Assembly (NCBI GenBank): GCA_045531965.1
Contig: JAZSFA010000044.1
Span: 1 to 28,827, forward strand
Length of the DNA: 28,827 nucleotides
From: CAMEON01 sp045531965
GTDB taxonomy: Bacteria > Bacillota > Clostridia > Oscillospirales > CAG-272
Direction of reading: 5' to 3'
In this document: piece by piece, positions 23,301 through 28,827 of the stretch
Numbering within the stretch: the first letter of the stretch is position 1
Layout: every line of letters begins with the position of its first letter
Made by a program: the position numbers and the translations under genes
The notes under the pieces: model-generated
The model's input: the letters and a program-made list of their open reading frames with translations, nothing else
Told to the model about the DNA's origin: nothing
Databases searched by the model: none

Positions 23301-23642
23301 GATGGCAGGACCGTCGTCGGTCGTACCGTCGCCCTTGACGCCGAAATCAGAAGCTTTCAGAACAGTCTCGGTCTTGGCACCCGCCTGCTCCTTGGGGTAC
23401 TCGGAGCGGTTGATGGGTTCGGGGACGGGCTCGGTCTCAGGCTCGGTAGGTGCCTCCGTACCGTCGTCGGTGTTCCCCTCGGTCGGCACTTCCTCGCTAT
23501 CGGCGGGCGTATCGAGATTGTCGGGGGCGGTGGTGGTACCATCGGTGGTATCGGCGGTGGGATCATCCCCCGTGCAGGCGGCAACGCACAGGCAGAGGGC
23601 AAGGATCACGAGGGCAAACAGAAACAGTCTCTTCATTTTCAT
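20364..23642 (-). CDS. Large surface lipoprotein with pectate-lyase-like beta helix and three beta-sandwich modules
   Basis: A 1092-residue exported lipoprotein. The signal peptide ends in the lipobox VAAC with C23 as the lipidated residue. A Thr/Glu/Pro/Asp-rich linker covers 24-90. The domain from about 95 begins VLKASDFGVKGDGTTDDGPAI, the hallmark of the pectate-lyase-3/GH28-like superfamily, and a right-handed parallel beta helix runs to about 590 (many VDGGG, IRNC and FENI-type turns). Three beta-sandwich modules follow (about 600-755, 760-925, 925-1092); the first two end in (V/I)YIG(N/D)... and the last in VGSITIEQLN. A polysaccharide-binding or cleaving role on the cell surface is likely; catalytic residues cannot be assigned. 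AAAGGAG precedes the start by six bases. Confidence 0.85.
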   Translation of the reverse strand: MKMKRLFLFALVILALCLCVAACTGDDPTADTTDGTTTAPDNLDTPADSEEVPTEGNTDDGTEAPTEPETEPVPEPINRSEYPKEQAGAKTETVLKASDFGVKGDGTTDDGPAIGRAIVAAMEQQATLQFESGKTYYIGSTDRSAGPFASPFAMQGADGVTVDGGGSVFRFAPGICYYAMTNNADIRICNMKLDLSVSPYLVGTVKAVSGATVTYTTDIEPHQSYADTRNLTNFSIEYNEGKQERPHQFINFMKKTASKEIQVEYKTESHGYAVGDKVFVPNPGIGNVLSEIMYIADNTGCMVFENIEVWAAPSFIANVRDNDAEIYFENMDFIPGEQNDREIKMVSWRDGYHVKDNRRPFHWNECDVGVLFDDVFNVSNTLGYVTSVKNGNQFTVTQYEMFTHGSYHPFNCREGDVIDVFSPKGVFGGVATVRRVVNNPNGTVELTLDYGENFKKLEAGWLVGNHDTCAPGSTITNSRFTGTFRFRRDIRIENCIFDMLITWIREDGSVEGPIPGNVDYINCTFNGGTLDIGAAGTTIRKAMVDFGFWGCTFNDGARIAAGRNVAITESDTWTEEGLFTYKNRKMTKVPTLVKPEELDFTNTVTYDWTNTLMQVEYGQLLSVSAIEDAAIRDKLTANDGFADRVLVLTGGENGKRYFLGGLSADFLPHFHTEGKSYMFAINYYATDTGGAAGFAKGDAATVIRDMLFEEANTIATAACLYNAENGNTGFFIDVPEGVTVYIGNVNVTATSYKNPSTDQLYNGHTFIWSADLTIGKRGEALTYDKIADETVRNAIMNARSGFESGVVLHIKGDMGDFTGLTEKEYYVQGKTYHLSIDAYIASPMVPNNNTKIYLLAMDETPGNRVLAEGLFTGEGFYHFEMDWTVGATGEKSLKFFLSNTPTEYADIYIGDFVITMAKSLKPDVFLSRDDYHTLTAEELKAGYTFDFTEGNLMNTGVSAYAATALLPEKTAALLREKGFGDTFYYVSENFTFGSLPNNLTGGKKYRITLQVYDVLGNLANTLPRGAFVLLHMQGGVQNSGEVNYKVQADPDNSRLLTVTFENFTPGGTDDLLFYGLTTVEYLVGSITIEQLN

Positions 23643-23691
23643 AACGATCTCCTTTAGGTATCATTTCCTTTCGGGTTATGTCATAGGGACG

Positions 23692-23744
23692 CAAACCGCC
23701 CGTGTTTTTTGTGTCGGGCGGTTTTCTGTGTCGGGCGGTTTTCT
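23692..23744 (-). repeat. Tandem 17-bp repeat with alternative hairpins in a 5' leader
   Basis: Two exact copies of a 17-base unit (23711-23727, 23728-23744; plus strand GTGTCGGGCGGTTTTCT) lie in the leader of the beta-helix lipoprotein gene. Both can pair through GGGCGGTTT with the single AAACCGCCC at about 23693-23701. In the leader RNA the two copies would therefore compete for one partner. Confidence 0.65.
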
Positions 23745-23758
23745 GTATAGATGGATAT

Positions 23759-23787
23759 ATTATACCATAAGGGAAATGAAATTGCAA
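23759..23787 (-). promoter_or_regulatory. Sigma-A promoter of the beta-helix lipoprotein gene
   Basis: On the minus strand TTGCAA, 17 bases, TATAAT, with TG before the -10 (TGG). The leader to the start codon is about 110 bases, longer than at other genes here, and holds the paired repeats. Confidence 0.75.
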
Positions 23788-23820
23788 TAGTTTTTGTGCA
23801 AGGAAACCATGGTATTATGC

Positions 23821-23847
23821 AAAAAACACCCCTTCTCGGGGTGTTTT
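23821..23847 (-). terminator. Intrinsic terminator of the YwaF-like gene
   Basis: A perfect ten-pair stem (23823-23832 with 23838-23847) and a TTCTC loop. On the minus strand it runs into seven T. Nine bases after the stop codon. Confidence 0.9.
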
Positions 23848-23856
23848 CCTGTAACA

Positions 23857-24672
23857 TCAACCTCGCTTCTTCCTCACCCGCCGTATCCCCACCATGACGG
23901 CGGTCACAAGGAGACCGCCCACGCCCAGGGTCACAAGATAGGAAACGAAGAACACGGGATAGGGGCAGGTATCTTGGATGGTACTCAGCACGGGGATAAA
24001 GCACCGTCCCAACCGCCCCGTATAGAACATATTGAAGTCATACCCCGCGGCGAATCCCCACGCGTAGGAGGCTTCGTTGAGGGCGAGGGCAATGAAGTTC
24101 AGGGGAAGATAGACCATAGCAGCCTTCCCTGCCGTCCGCCACTCGGCTTTGACCGCGCCTGTCAGCCACAGGTAGAGACCGAACAGGAGCATGGCGCTAT
24201 GCCAAAGCATGGTATGGATATCGAGAAAGAGGATGTCCGAGAACACCGATCGCGCGGGATAGAGCAAGACCGACGCTCCCGCCACGGGGGAATAGGTGGC
24301 GAGGAAGCAGAAAAGGGCGTCTCTCACCCTGCCTTTAGGCAAAAAGGTGGCGACCAGGGCGACGTAAATGGGAACAGAGCAAAACTGGAAGGGAAATTTT
24401 TCCCAGTTGTACGCCCAGCCGCAGACAGGGTCATAGCTACACAAAAGCTGCTTGCCAATCTCCAAGAAGAGCAATCCCAGCGCAAAGACCGCAAGGGTTC
24501 GCTGTACCGCCTTGTCGGACTTGGGCAGGCGTTTTCTCAAGAGGATCATCACCACAAACAACCCAAGTGTCAGACCGAGGGCGGTCATGTGAAACACCCC
24601 GAAAGGCTTCGGAGGGGAGGCGAGACGAGGGGTATGATTCAATAAGGCTTCAAGCCATGTGACGGCGGGCAT
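23857..24672 (-). CDS. YwaF/TMEM164-family integral membrane protein
   Basis: A membrane protein of 271 residues with about seven helices. The segments WEKFPFQFCSVPIYVAL (helix 3 region) and DIHTMLWHSAMLLFGLYLWLTG fit the YwaF family (TIGR02206, TMEM164-like); its biochemical role in bacteria is unknown, while eukaryotic TMEM164 is an acyltransferase for ether lipids. I start it at 24672 because the ribosome site AAAGGAGG lies inside the six codons that would precede it from 24690. It follows the EEP surface protein on the same strand, with a repeat element in between, and ends in a strong terminator. Confidence 0.8.
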   Translation of the reverse strand: MPAVTWLEALLNHTPRLASPPKPFGVFHMTALGLTLGLFVVMILLRKRLPKSDKAVQRTLAVFALGLLFLEIGKQLLCSYDPVCGWAYNWEKFPFQFCSVPIYVALVATFLPKGRVRDALFCFLATYSPVAGASVLLYPARSVFSDILFLDIHTMLWHSAMLLFGLYLWLTGAVKAEWRTAGKAAMVYLPLNFIALALNEASYAWGFAAGYDFNMFYTGRLGRCFIPVLSTIQDTCPYPVFFVSYLVTLGVGGLLVTAVMVGIRRVRKKRG

Positions 24673-24692
24673 ATCCTCGCCTCCTTTCATAG

Positions 24693-24870
24693 TAAATTAT
24701 TGTTTAGCTGAGTACGCCCAAGGGGAACTTTTTGCAAAAAGTTCCCCTTGGAACCCTTCAAAAACCTTAAAAAGAATTATTTATTAAAGGTTTTTGGAGT
24801 TGCAAGAACCATTTTGCAAAAAGGTTCTTGGTGGGGTCCAGGGGCGACGCCCTTGGTAAACAACAATTTA
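24693..24870. repeat. 178-bp intergenic element with terminal inverted repeats and hairpins
   Basis: The ends are TAAATTATTGTTTA (24693-24706) and TAAACAACAATTTA (24857-24870), the same terminal motif as at 3264-3469. Inside lies a hairpin-family copy (24712 GTACGCC, then AAGGGGAAC...GTTCCCCTT, CCCTTCAAAAACC) and a second long imperfect hairpin (AAGAACCATTTTGC / GCAAAAAGGTTCTT, about 24796-24826). The right end overlaps the TAA stop codon of the EEP surface-protein gene exactly. Confidence 0.65.
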
Positions 24871-26748
24871 TTCTTCTCTCTTCTTCATCATCACCACGCC
24901 TGCCACGAGAGCGGTGGCAAAGACGGACAAGGCGACGGTAGATGTGCAGCCCTTGGGGTCAGGCGTGTGATGGACTTCTTCCGTGGCTTCGTTGGTTGAC
25001 GCAGTCTCATCGGCGGGGGCATCGGTGCCGACCACGGGCGTGTCGGTGGGAGCTTCGGTCTCGGGCGCCTTGGCGTTGATATTGACATAGGACAGGTCAA
25101 AGACGGTGGCATTATGGTCGGAGGCATAAATCCCCGCCTCGATCTCACCCATATCTCTGTGGGCATTGTTGACCATGACGCTGTCACGGGAGATGATACA
25201 ATGGTCGATGGCGGGACGGGTCTGGAGATCGGTGCTCTCCCCCCACTTGTTCATGGTGGAATAGATGCTCATGTCTGCCACGGAATCCGTAAGGTAACGG
25301 GCATCCATATAGCCGTCCTTGTGGAGATTCCAGTAGGCTTCGGTGCTTTCGTGGCAGTTCCAGTCACCCGAGAGGATCACGGGGCGTCCGCCCGAAAGCT
25401 CGGTAGCCTTTTGGAGGATCAAATTGGTGGAATGGGTACGCGCCATGGGCACCTTGGCATCAATGTGGACGGAAGCAAAGAAAAACTCTGCCCCGCTCTC
25501 CTTGTCACGGAGGATGACCCAGTTGATACAGCGCGCCATATCACCGTCGGTACCGTCCTCCCAGATCTTGGTGCCGCGGCGGTCAGGCGTCTTGGAGCAC
25601 CAAAAATAACCGTCCTCCAGGCACTCATACTTATCCTTGTTGTACATGATGAGGTTGACGAGATCCCACTTGTAGTTCACGTCCTTCTTGCCGAAGATCT
25701 TGCCCTCGGAGGACGTGCCAAAGGCGGTATAGGCGCAATCCTCGGCAGCGAGATATGCCTTCATCTCGGGAAGCCAAAGGTTATTGAACTCGGGGAGGCT
25801 GATCACATCGGGCTGATACTGCGCGATCATGCGCTCCAGCTGATCCATACGCTCCCGGATGGTGACTTTGGAGCCGTCGGCGTGGGTCTGGGAGCTTTCG
25901 GAGGCACAGATGTTGTACTCAAAGACAAACAGGCGCTCGGTCGCCGTTCCCACGGTGAGATCGGCGTCGGGATACTGGTTGTCGTAGAGGTAGCCGGGGG
26001 TGGGATAGGTCTCGTTGAAGGGGACGGTGGCGGCGGGATGATCGGGATCTGCGGCGGAATCAAAGATCATGTTGACAGAGCAGATGTTTCTGTTCCAGAG
26101 ATCGGCGTTATAGTGGGTCTCGCAGAGCAAGGTCTCTCCCGACATCACACGAATGACGGCATCGGTGGCGTCGTTATCCAACCGGAAAGTGTTTTCGCTG
26201 ATGGCATCGACAGAGCCGCTTTGATTCTTGGGGGCAATGATAAAGTTCTCCACAGTCAGCGTCTTCGCAAGGTTGACGTTGACCTTGCCGAAGATCTCAA
26301 AAATGCCCTTGATCCCCTCGTCGGTGTCATAGGTCATCTCCATCTTGGCAGCCTCGCTGCCGTAGATACAGATCACAGCCACGCCGCGGGGCGCCACGGT
26401 CATGTCGGAGGTGCTGACGGCGGTGAGGGCATTCTCCTTGAACGTCCCCCCATAGCCGCCGTTGCTGTAGCGGATCACGGCGTCCTTGAGGGACACGGCT
26501 TGGGCAGAGGGGTTATAGACCTCCACAAATTCCAGCACGTCAGCGGTGGCGGAGACCTCATCGGTGTTGTCATGCTCGTAGAAGGTGGGGTTGTAGCACA
26601 CCTCGGTAATGATCAGAGGCGTGGGGACAGGAGCAAGGGCGATATCCACGCTGTCATCGGCATGGGCGGCAGGCAATGCCATCGCGGCGGTCAAAAGAGC
26701 CAACGTGACTGCCAGTGCAAGCATAAAAATCTTTTTGCTGTGGGTCAT
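24868..26748 (-). CDS. Surface protein with lamin-tail and endonuclease/exonuclease/phosphatase domains
   Basis: A 626-residue exported protein. Signal peptide 1-30 (ending AAHA). Lamin-tail-like domain at about 43-210 (IITEVCYNP, VLEFVEVYNPSAQAVSL). EEP domain at about 270-553: N279 in EYNI, E320 in LPEFN, H428 in SVHID, D462 and N464 in GDWN, D515-H516 in IDHCII, D544-H545 in SDHNATVF, so the metal-binding and catalytic residues are all present. It should cleave phosphodiester bonds in nucleic acid or lipid headgroups outside the cell. A Thr/Glu/Pro linker (560-598) leads to a C-terminal KGCTS motif, a membrane helix (604-621) and the tail KKREE, giving a second membrane anchor. AAAGGAT precedes the ATG. 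Confidence 0.88.
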   Translation of the reverse strand: MTHSKKIFMLALAVTLALLTAAMALPAAHADDSVDIALAPVPTPLIITEVCYNPTFYEHDNTDEVSATADVLEFVEVYNPSAQAVSLKDAVIRYSNGGYGGTFKENALTAVSTSDMTVAPRGVAVICIYGSEAAKMEMTYDTDEGIKGIFEIFGKVNVNLAKTLTVENFIIAPKNQSGSVDAISENTFRLDNDATDAVIRVMSGETLLCETHYNADLWNRNICSVNMIFDSAADPDHPAATVPFNETYPTPGYLYDNQYPDADLTVGTATERLFVFEYNICASESSQTHADGSKVTIRERMDQLERMIAQYQPDVISLPEFNNLWLPEMKAYLAAEDCAYTAFGTSSEGKIFGKKDVNYKWDLVNLIMYNKDKYECLEDGYFWCSKTPDRRGTKIWEDGTDGDMARCINWVILRDKESGAEFFFASVHIDAKVPMARTHSTNLILQKATELSGGRPVILSGDWNCHESTEAYWNLHKDGYMDARYLTDSVADMSIYSTMNKWGESTDLQTRPAIDHCIISRDSVMVNNAHRDMGEIEAGIYASDHNATVFDLSYVNINAKAPETEAPTDTPVVGTDAPADETASTNEATEEVHHTPDPKGCTSTVALSVFATALVAGVVMMKKREE

Positions 26749-26829
26749 GATGTAATCCTTTCCGTATTTTGAATGATCATGTCAGCTGATTTTCCTTCAG
26801 TGTCGAGGACCTTTGTGCTTTCTGCCGTT

Positions 26830-27546
26830 TCAGAATTTGATGGCATTCTGGTAGCCTGTGAGGATGCCTTCCCGATAGAGGTGGGCATCGTTGGAAAGCT
26901 GCAGCACTTGGGGGTAGACGTATCCACCGCGCGACGTAAAATTGATGACGCTCATGGAGCTGTGACTGAAGTCAAAGCGAGTGGCAAAGATGGGATAGGG
27001 GATATCCAAAAGGCTGCTGAAAAAGGCGATACCAAAGCCTTGATGGGCAAAGAGCGCCACGCGGTCCCGGGTAGGAGCGACGGGCTCGAAACGGGCGTTT
27101 TCGCGGTCGTGGCGGTAACCGAGGGCTGAGAAGAACACATCCACCGCAGCGTTCACACGGCGGACGCCCCGACCGAAGTCATAGGGTGCCAGCTCAGGAT
27201 GCTCGTACCAGCGGTCGCCCAGCGCCCGCATCTCGGGGCTGTTGAACAGCTCCAGAATACGCTGATCATAGAAGCACCAGGTTCTGCCGTGGACGGGATG
27301 GGGCACGCCGAAATCCCGCATGGCAAGTCCCTCCTCTGCCCAGTCGCAGAGGGTCATCTCCTTACGGAGCAGGTCGCAGGTGGGCTGTGCCGTCTGTCTG
27401 GCTCGGTTGGAGGGGGAGGAAAAGATCTTATCCAAGCCGTGGACGCACAGTCTTTTGGACAGCGCGTCGGCTTGCGCGTGACCCAGGGGGGTGAGAGAAT
27501 CGGGATCGTAAATCGGGTCACCGTGGCGGATATAGAAAAAAAGCAT
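26830..27546 (-). CDS. Histidine phosphatase family protein (phosphoglycerate-mutase-like)
   Basis: A 238-residue cytoplasmic protein of the RHG superfamily. The catalytic RHG motif is at 7-9 (FYIRHGDPIYD) with the phospho-accepting H8; a second conserved region SSPSNRARQTA supplies the usual arginine, and the second catalytic histidine is in LFAHQGFG. Phosphatase or mutase activity on small phospho-metabolites is likely; the substrate is not readable. The start at 27546 follows AAAAAGGAGAC; earlier in-frame codons lie before that site. It is upstream of the EEP surface gene with an 81-base gap and they may be co-transcribed. Confidence 0.88.
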   Translation of the reverse strand: MLFFYIRHGDPIYDPDSLTPLGHAQADALSKRLCVHGLDKIFSSPSNRARQTAQPTCDLLRKEMTLCDWAEEGLAMRDFGVPHPVHGRTWCFYDQRILELFNSPEMRALGDRWYEHPELAPYDFGRGVRRVNAAVDVFFSALGYRHDRENARFEPVAPTRDRVALFAHQGFGIAFFSSLLDIPYPIFATRFDFSHSSMSVINFTSRGGYVYPQVLQLSNDAHLYREGILTGYQNAIKF

Positions 27547-27662
27547 GGTTGTCTCCTTTTTATTGAGGATTGGGCGCAAGGGTTGCAGGAAAGATCGGTG
27601 TCTTGTCCGGAGTTGACAAAGTCATACCGTTCTATACGCTGTCCTTATGCTTTATTTTCTTT

Positions 27663-27691
27663 ATTATAACACATAAGCGTCGCAACTGCAA
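27663..27691 (-). promoter_or_regulatory. Sigma-A promoter of the histidine phosphatase gene
   Basis: On the minus strand TTGCAG, 17 bases, TATAAT with TG before the -10. About 115 bases upstream of the start codon. Confidence 0.75.
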
Positions 27692-27787
27692 CAGGTGCGC
27701 GAAGAAACTCTGCCGTTTTTTTCGGACTTTTTCAAAGAATGGATCACGATTTATGGCATGAGCCGTGGGGGCGGGAGGTTATCCGTA

Positions 27788-27830
27788 CCAACAGAAAAGG
27801 GAGTACCTTAGGTGCTCCCTTTTTCTGTTG
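27788..27830. terminator. Palindrome, left copy, beside the YcxB-like gene
   Basis: An inverted repeat with arms CAACAGAAAAGGGAG and CTCCCTTTTTCTGTTG around ACCTTAGGTG. It matches the palindrome at 28622-28670 almost base for base. It lies 18 bases after the stop of the leftward YcxB-like gene and probably ends its transcript. Confidence 0.65.
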
Positions 27831-27848
27831 TCTTAAACGTGGAAAAGG

Positions 27849-28361
27849 TCAACTTTTTAATTGCTTGCTCTTTTCAAGGAGCATTTTTTTGCATTCTTCC
27901 CAAGAACCCTCAACAAATGCCTCCTTATACAATCTCACAGCCATATTGTTATTCATAAATATCATAACGACATTTCCTTTTTCTTTTATTCTCTGAATGT
28001 TGCAATATTTGAATTTGCTAACCGATGTGTGATCCGTCAGCACAATTTCGCTGTCTAAAAACTCGGTAGTTCTCATCCATTCCGTAACACCGTAGGTAGT
28101 AGAATACATCTTATATCTTTTTGACCAAACGATAAAGCGCTGAATGAAAAGCTTAAACACGGCGATTACAAGCATCAGGACGTAAAGAAAAACAACCATC
28201 CAATCTGTATGCAGTACAATACAAAAAATCATTCCGGAAACGCCAACAATACCTACAACACACCAAAGTATGAATAAAAAGATATTCGCAGCTCCGTGTA
28301 TATGGTATTCCTTAGCCCAAGATTTGATCAGATTCTTTGTCACTATGTATTCATTTTTCAT
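27849..28361 (-). CDS. YcxB-like membrane protein
   Basis: A 170-residue protein with two adjacent membrane helices (about 25-48 and 53-75) and a C-terminal soluble domain (about 90-165) of YcxB type: EIVLTDHTSVSKFKYCNIQRIKEKGNVVMIFMNNNMAVRLYKEAFVEG. The role of this family is unknown. AAAGGAAAG precedes the ATG. The gene is clearly more AT-rich than the rest of the window and uses codons such as AAA, ATT and TTT freely. It stands alone between two nearly identical palindromes, which suggests it arrived as a unit. Confidence 0.8.
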   Translation of the reverse strand: MKNEYIVTKNLIKSWAKEYHIHGAANIFLFILWCVVGIVGVSGMIFCIVLHTDWMVVFLYVLMLVIAVFKLFIQRFIVWSKRYKMYSTTYGVTEWMRTTEFLDSEIVLTDHTSVSKFKYCNIQRIKEKGNVVMIFMNNNMAVRLYKEAFVEGSWEECKKMLLEKSKQLKS

Positions 28362-28621
28362 TTTATGCTTTCCTTTCTCGGAATGGGATATTTTCGTTCA
28401 CTTATATAGACGATGTTTGTTTGAAAATCTTACGGGTGAGTGATAAAAAATAATAAATAAGTTTTTAAGGTTTAAGTTTGTGTCGAAGTCGTGAGAGGCG
28501 TATCGAAAGATGCTGAGCAAAACGTGCGGGCAAGAGGACCCATGCGTCCTCGCAAAGGCGAGGGCGCATCGAACCTCCCGCTCGCTTTGCTCGCTGGGAG
28601 GGCCGAAGAAACCAATTACTC
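28362..28621. other. Gene-free stretch upstream of the YcxB-like gene
   Basis: The left half is AT-rich (TGATAAAAAATAATAAATAAG). The right half (about 28480-28615) is GC-rich with two hairpin-forming parts, GCGTCCTCGC-AAAG-GCGAGGGCGC (about 28545-28568) and CCTCCCGCTCGC...TGGGAGG (about 28575-28602). Open frames here have no ribosome site. No promoter of good quality is seen. Confidence 0.5.
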
Positions 28622-28670
28622 GCACCAACAGAAAAGGGAGCACCTTAGGTGCTCCCTTTTCTGTTGGTGC
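28622..28670. terminator. Perfect 23-bp palindrome, right copy
   Basis: Arms 28622-28644 and 28648-28670 pair perfectly around TTA. The inner 40 bases match the left palindrome at 27788-27830. It could act as a bidirectional terminator, or mark a border of the AT-rich cassette. Confidence 0.65.
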
Positions 28671-28678
28671 ACCATTTA

Positions 28679-28724
28679 GAGTCTAAGTTGAACCATTACG
28701 GTGGTTTTGCTTAGACTCTTTTTT
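28679..28724 (+). terminator. Terminator-like hairpin with T run
   Basis: GAGTCTAAG (28679-28687) pairs with CTTAGACTC (28710-28718), with an inner GAACCA/GGTGGTT part, and six T follow on the plus strand. No rightward gene ends nearby, so it may instead work on the other strand as the end of the partial gene to its right, or be a leftover. Confidence 0.55.
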
Positions 28725-28738
28725 GCGCTTTGCGCATC

Positions 28739-28827
28739 TCATACAAACATCTCAATCCGCATACTCACTGCCTCCGGCATCCCTTTATGGTACGTAGCAT
28801 ATCGCAACTCTGCATGCCGAATACAAA
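28739..28827 (-). CDS. Possible C-terminal end of a leftward gene cut by the window edge
   Basis: One minus-strand frame is open from the edge to a TGA at 28739-28741 and reads RHAELRYATYHKGMPEAV, then SMRIEMFV. The composition looks protein-like, while the other two minus frames stop early. At 28 codons this is weak evidence, and the family cannot be named. The hairpins to its left would be its transcript end. Confidence 0.35.
   Translation of the reverse strand, partial: CIRHAELRYATYHKGMPEAVSMRIEMFV

Noticed and set aside
20550..23657. 1035-residue plus-strand frame over the beta-helix lipoprotein
   Set aside because: Antisense shadow; the minus-strand protein has signal peptide, lipobox and domain hallmarks.
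28398..28643. Minus-strand frame of 81 codons upstream of the YcxB-like gene
   Set aside because: It lies over hairpin-rich repeat-like sequence and half of a palindrome, without ribosome site.

Overview
The window looks like chromosomal DNA of an uncultured, GC-rich member of the Clostridia, probably a gut Oscillospirales or Christensenellales relative. The basis is strong AGGAGG ribosome sites, sigma-A promoters with extended TGn -10 boxes, a single-chain Fe-S L-serine dehydratase, a class I lysyl-tRNA synthetase, a YwaF-type membrane protein, Thr/Glu/Pro-rich surface lipoproteins, and many short hairpin repeats between genes. The taxonomic call is inference. I see no rRNA, tRNA, CRISPR array, transposase, integrase or phage structural gene.

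Positions 1-3000 run mostly leftward: a glycoside-hydrolase-like TIM-barrel protein, a small unknown protein, and an RsuA-type pseudouridine synthase. Positions 2981-3584 are a dense patch of nested repeats. Positions 3585-11826 run rightward: a conserved protein possibly of ThyX fold under a perfect promoter; L-serine dehydratase coupled to a 59-residue protein and a 179-residue unknown; an M3 oligoendopeptidase; a Gfo/Idh/MocA oxidoreductase under its own perfect promoter; and a class I LysRS carrying an extra C-terminal tRNA-binding domain.

From 11999 to the right end everything runs leftward. Two paralogous cassettes, each an ECF-type sigma factor whose stop overlaps the start of a single-pass membrane protein, stand in tandem (12038-16715). 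The sigma factors and membrane anchors are nearly the same, while the outside domains have been rearranged. Next come an unknown 104-residue protein and a lipoprotein with an EAPT-type linker, a four-helix membrane protein, AsnRS, a 1092-residue beta-helix lipoprotein, a YwaF-like membrane protein, a surface nuclease/phosphodiesterase-like protein with lamin-tail and EEP domains, a histidine phosphatase, and an AT-rich YcxB-like gene between two nearly identical palindromes. A few codons of a further leftward gene may enter at the right edge.

The most notable signals are the duplicated sigma/anti-sigma-like cassette with a shared upstream motif, and a family of 3'-UTR hairpin elements whose copies differ by paired compensatory changes.
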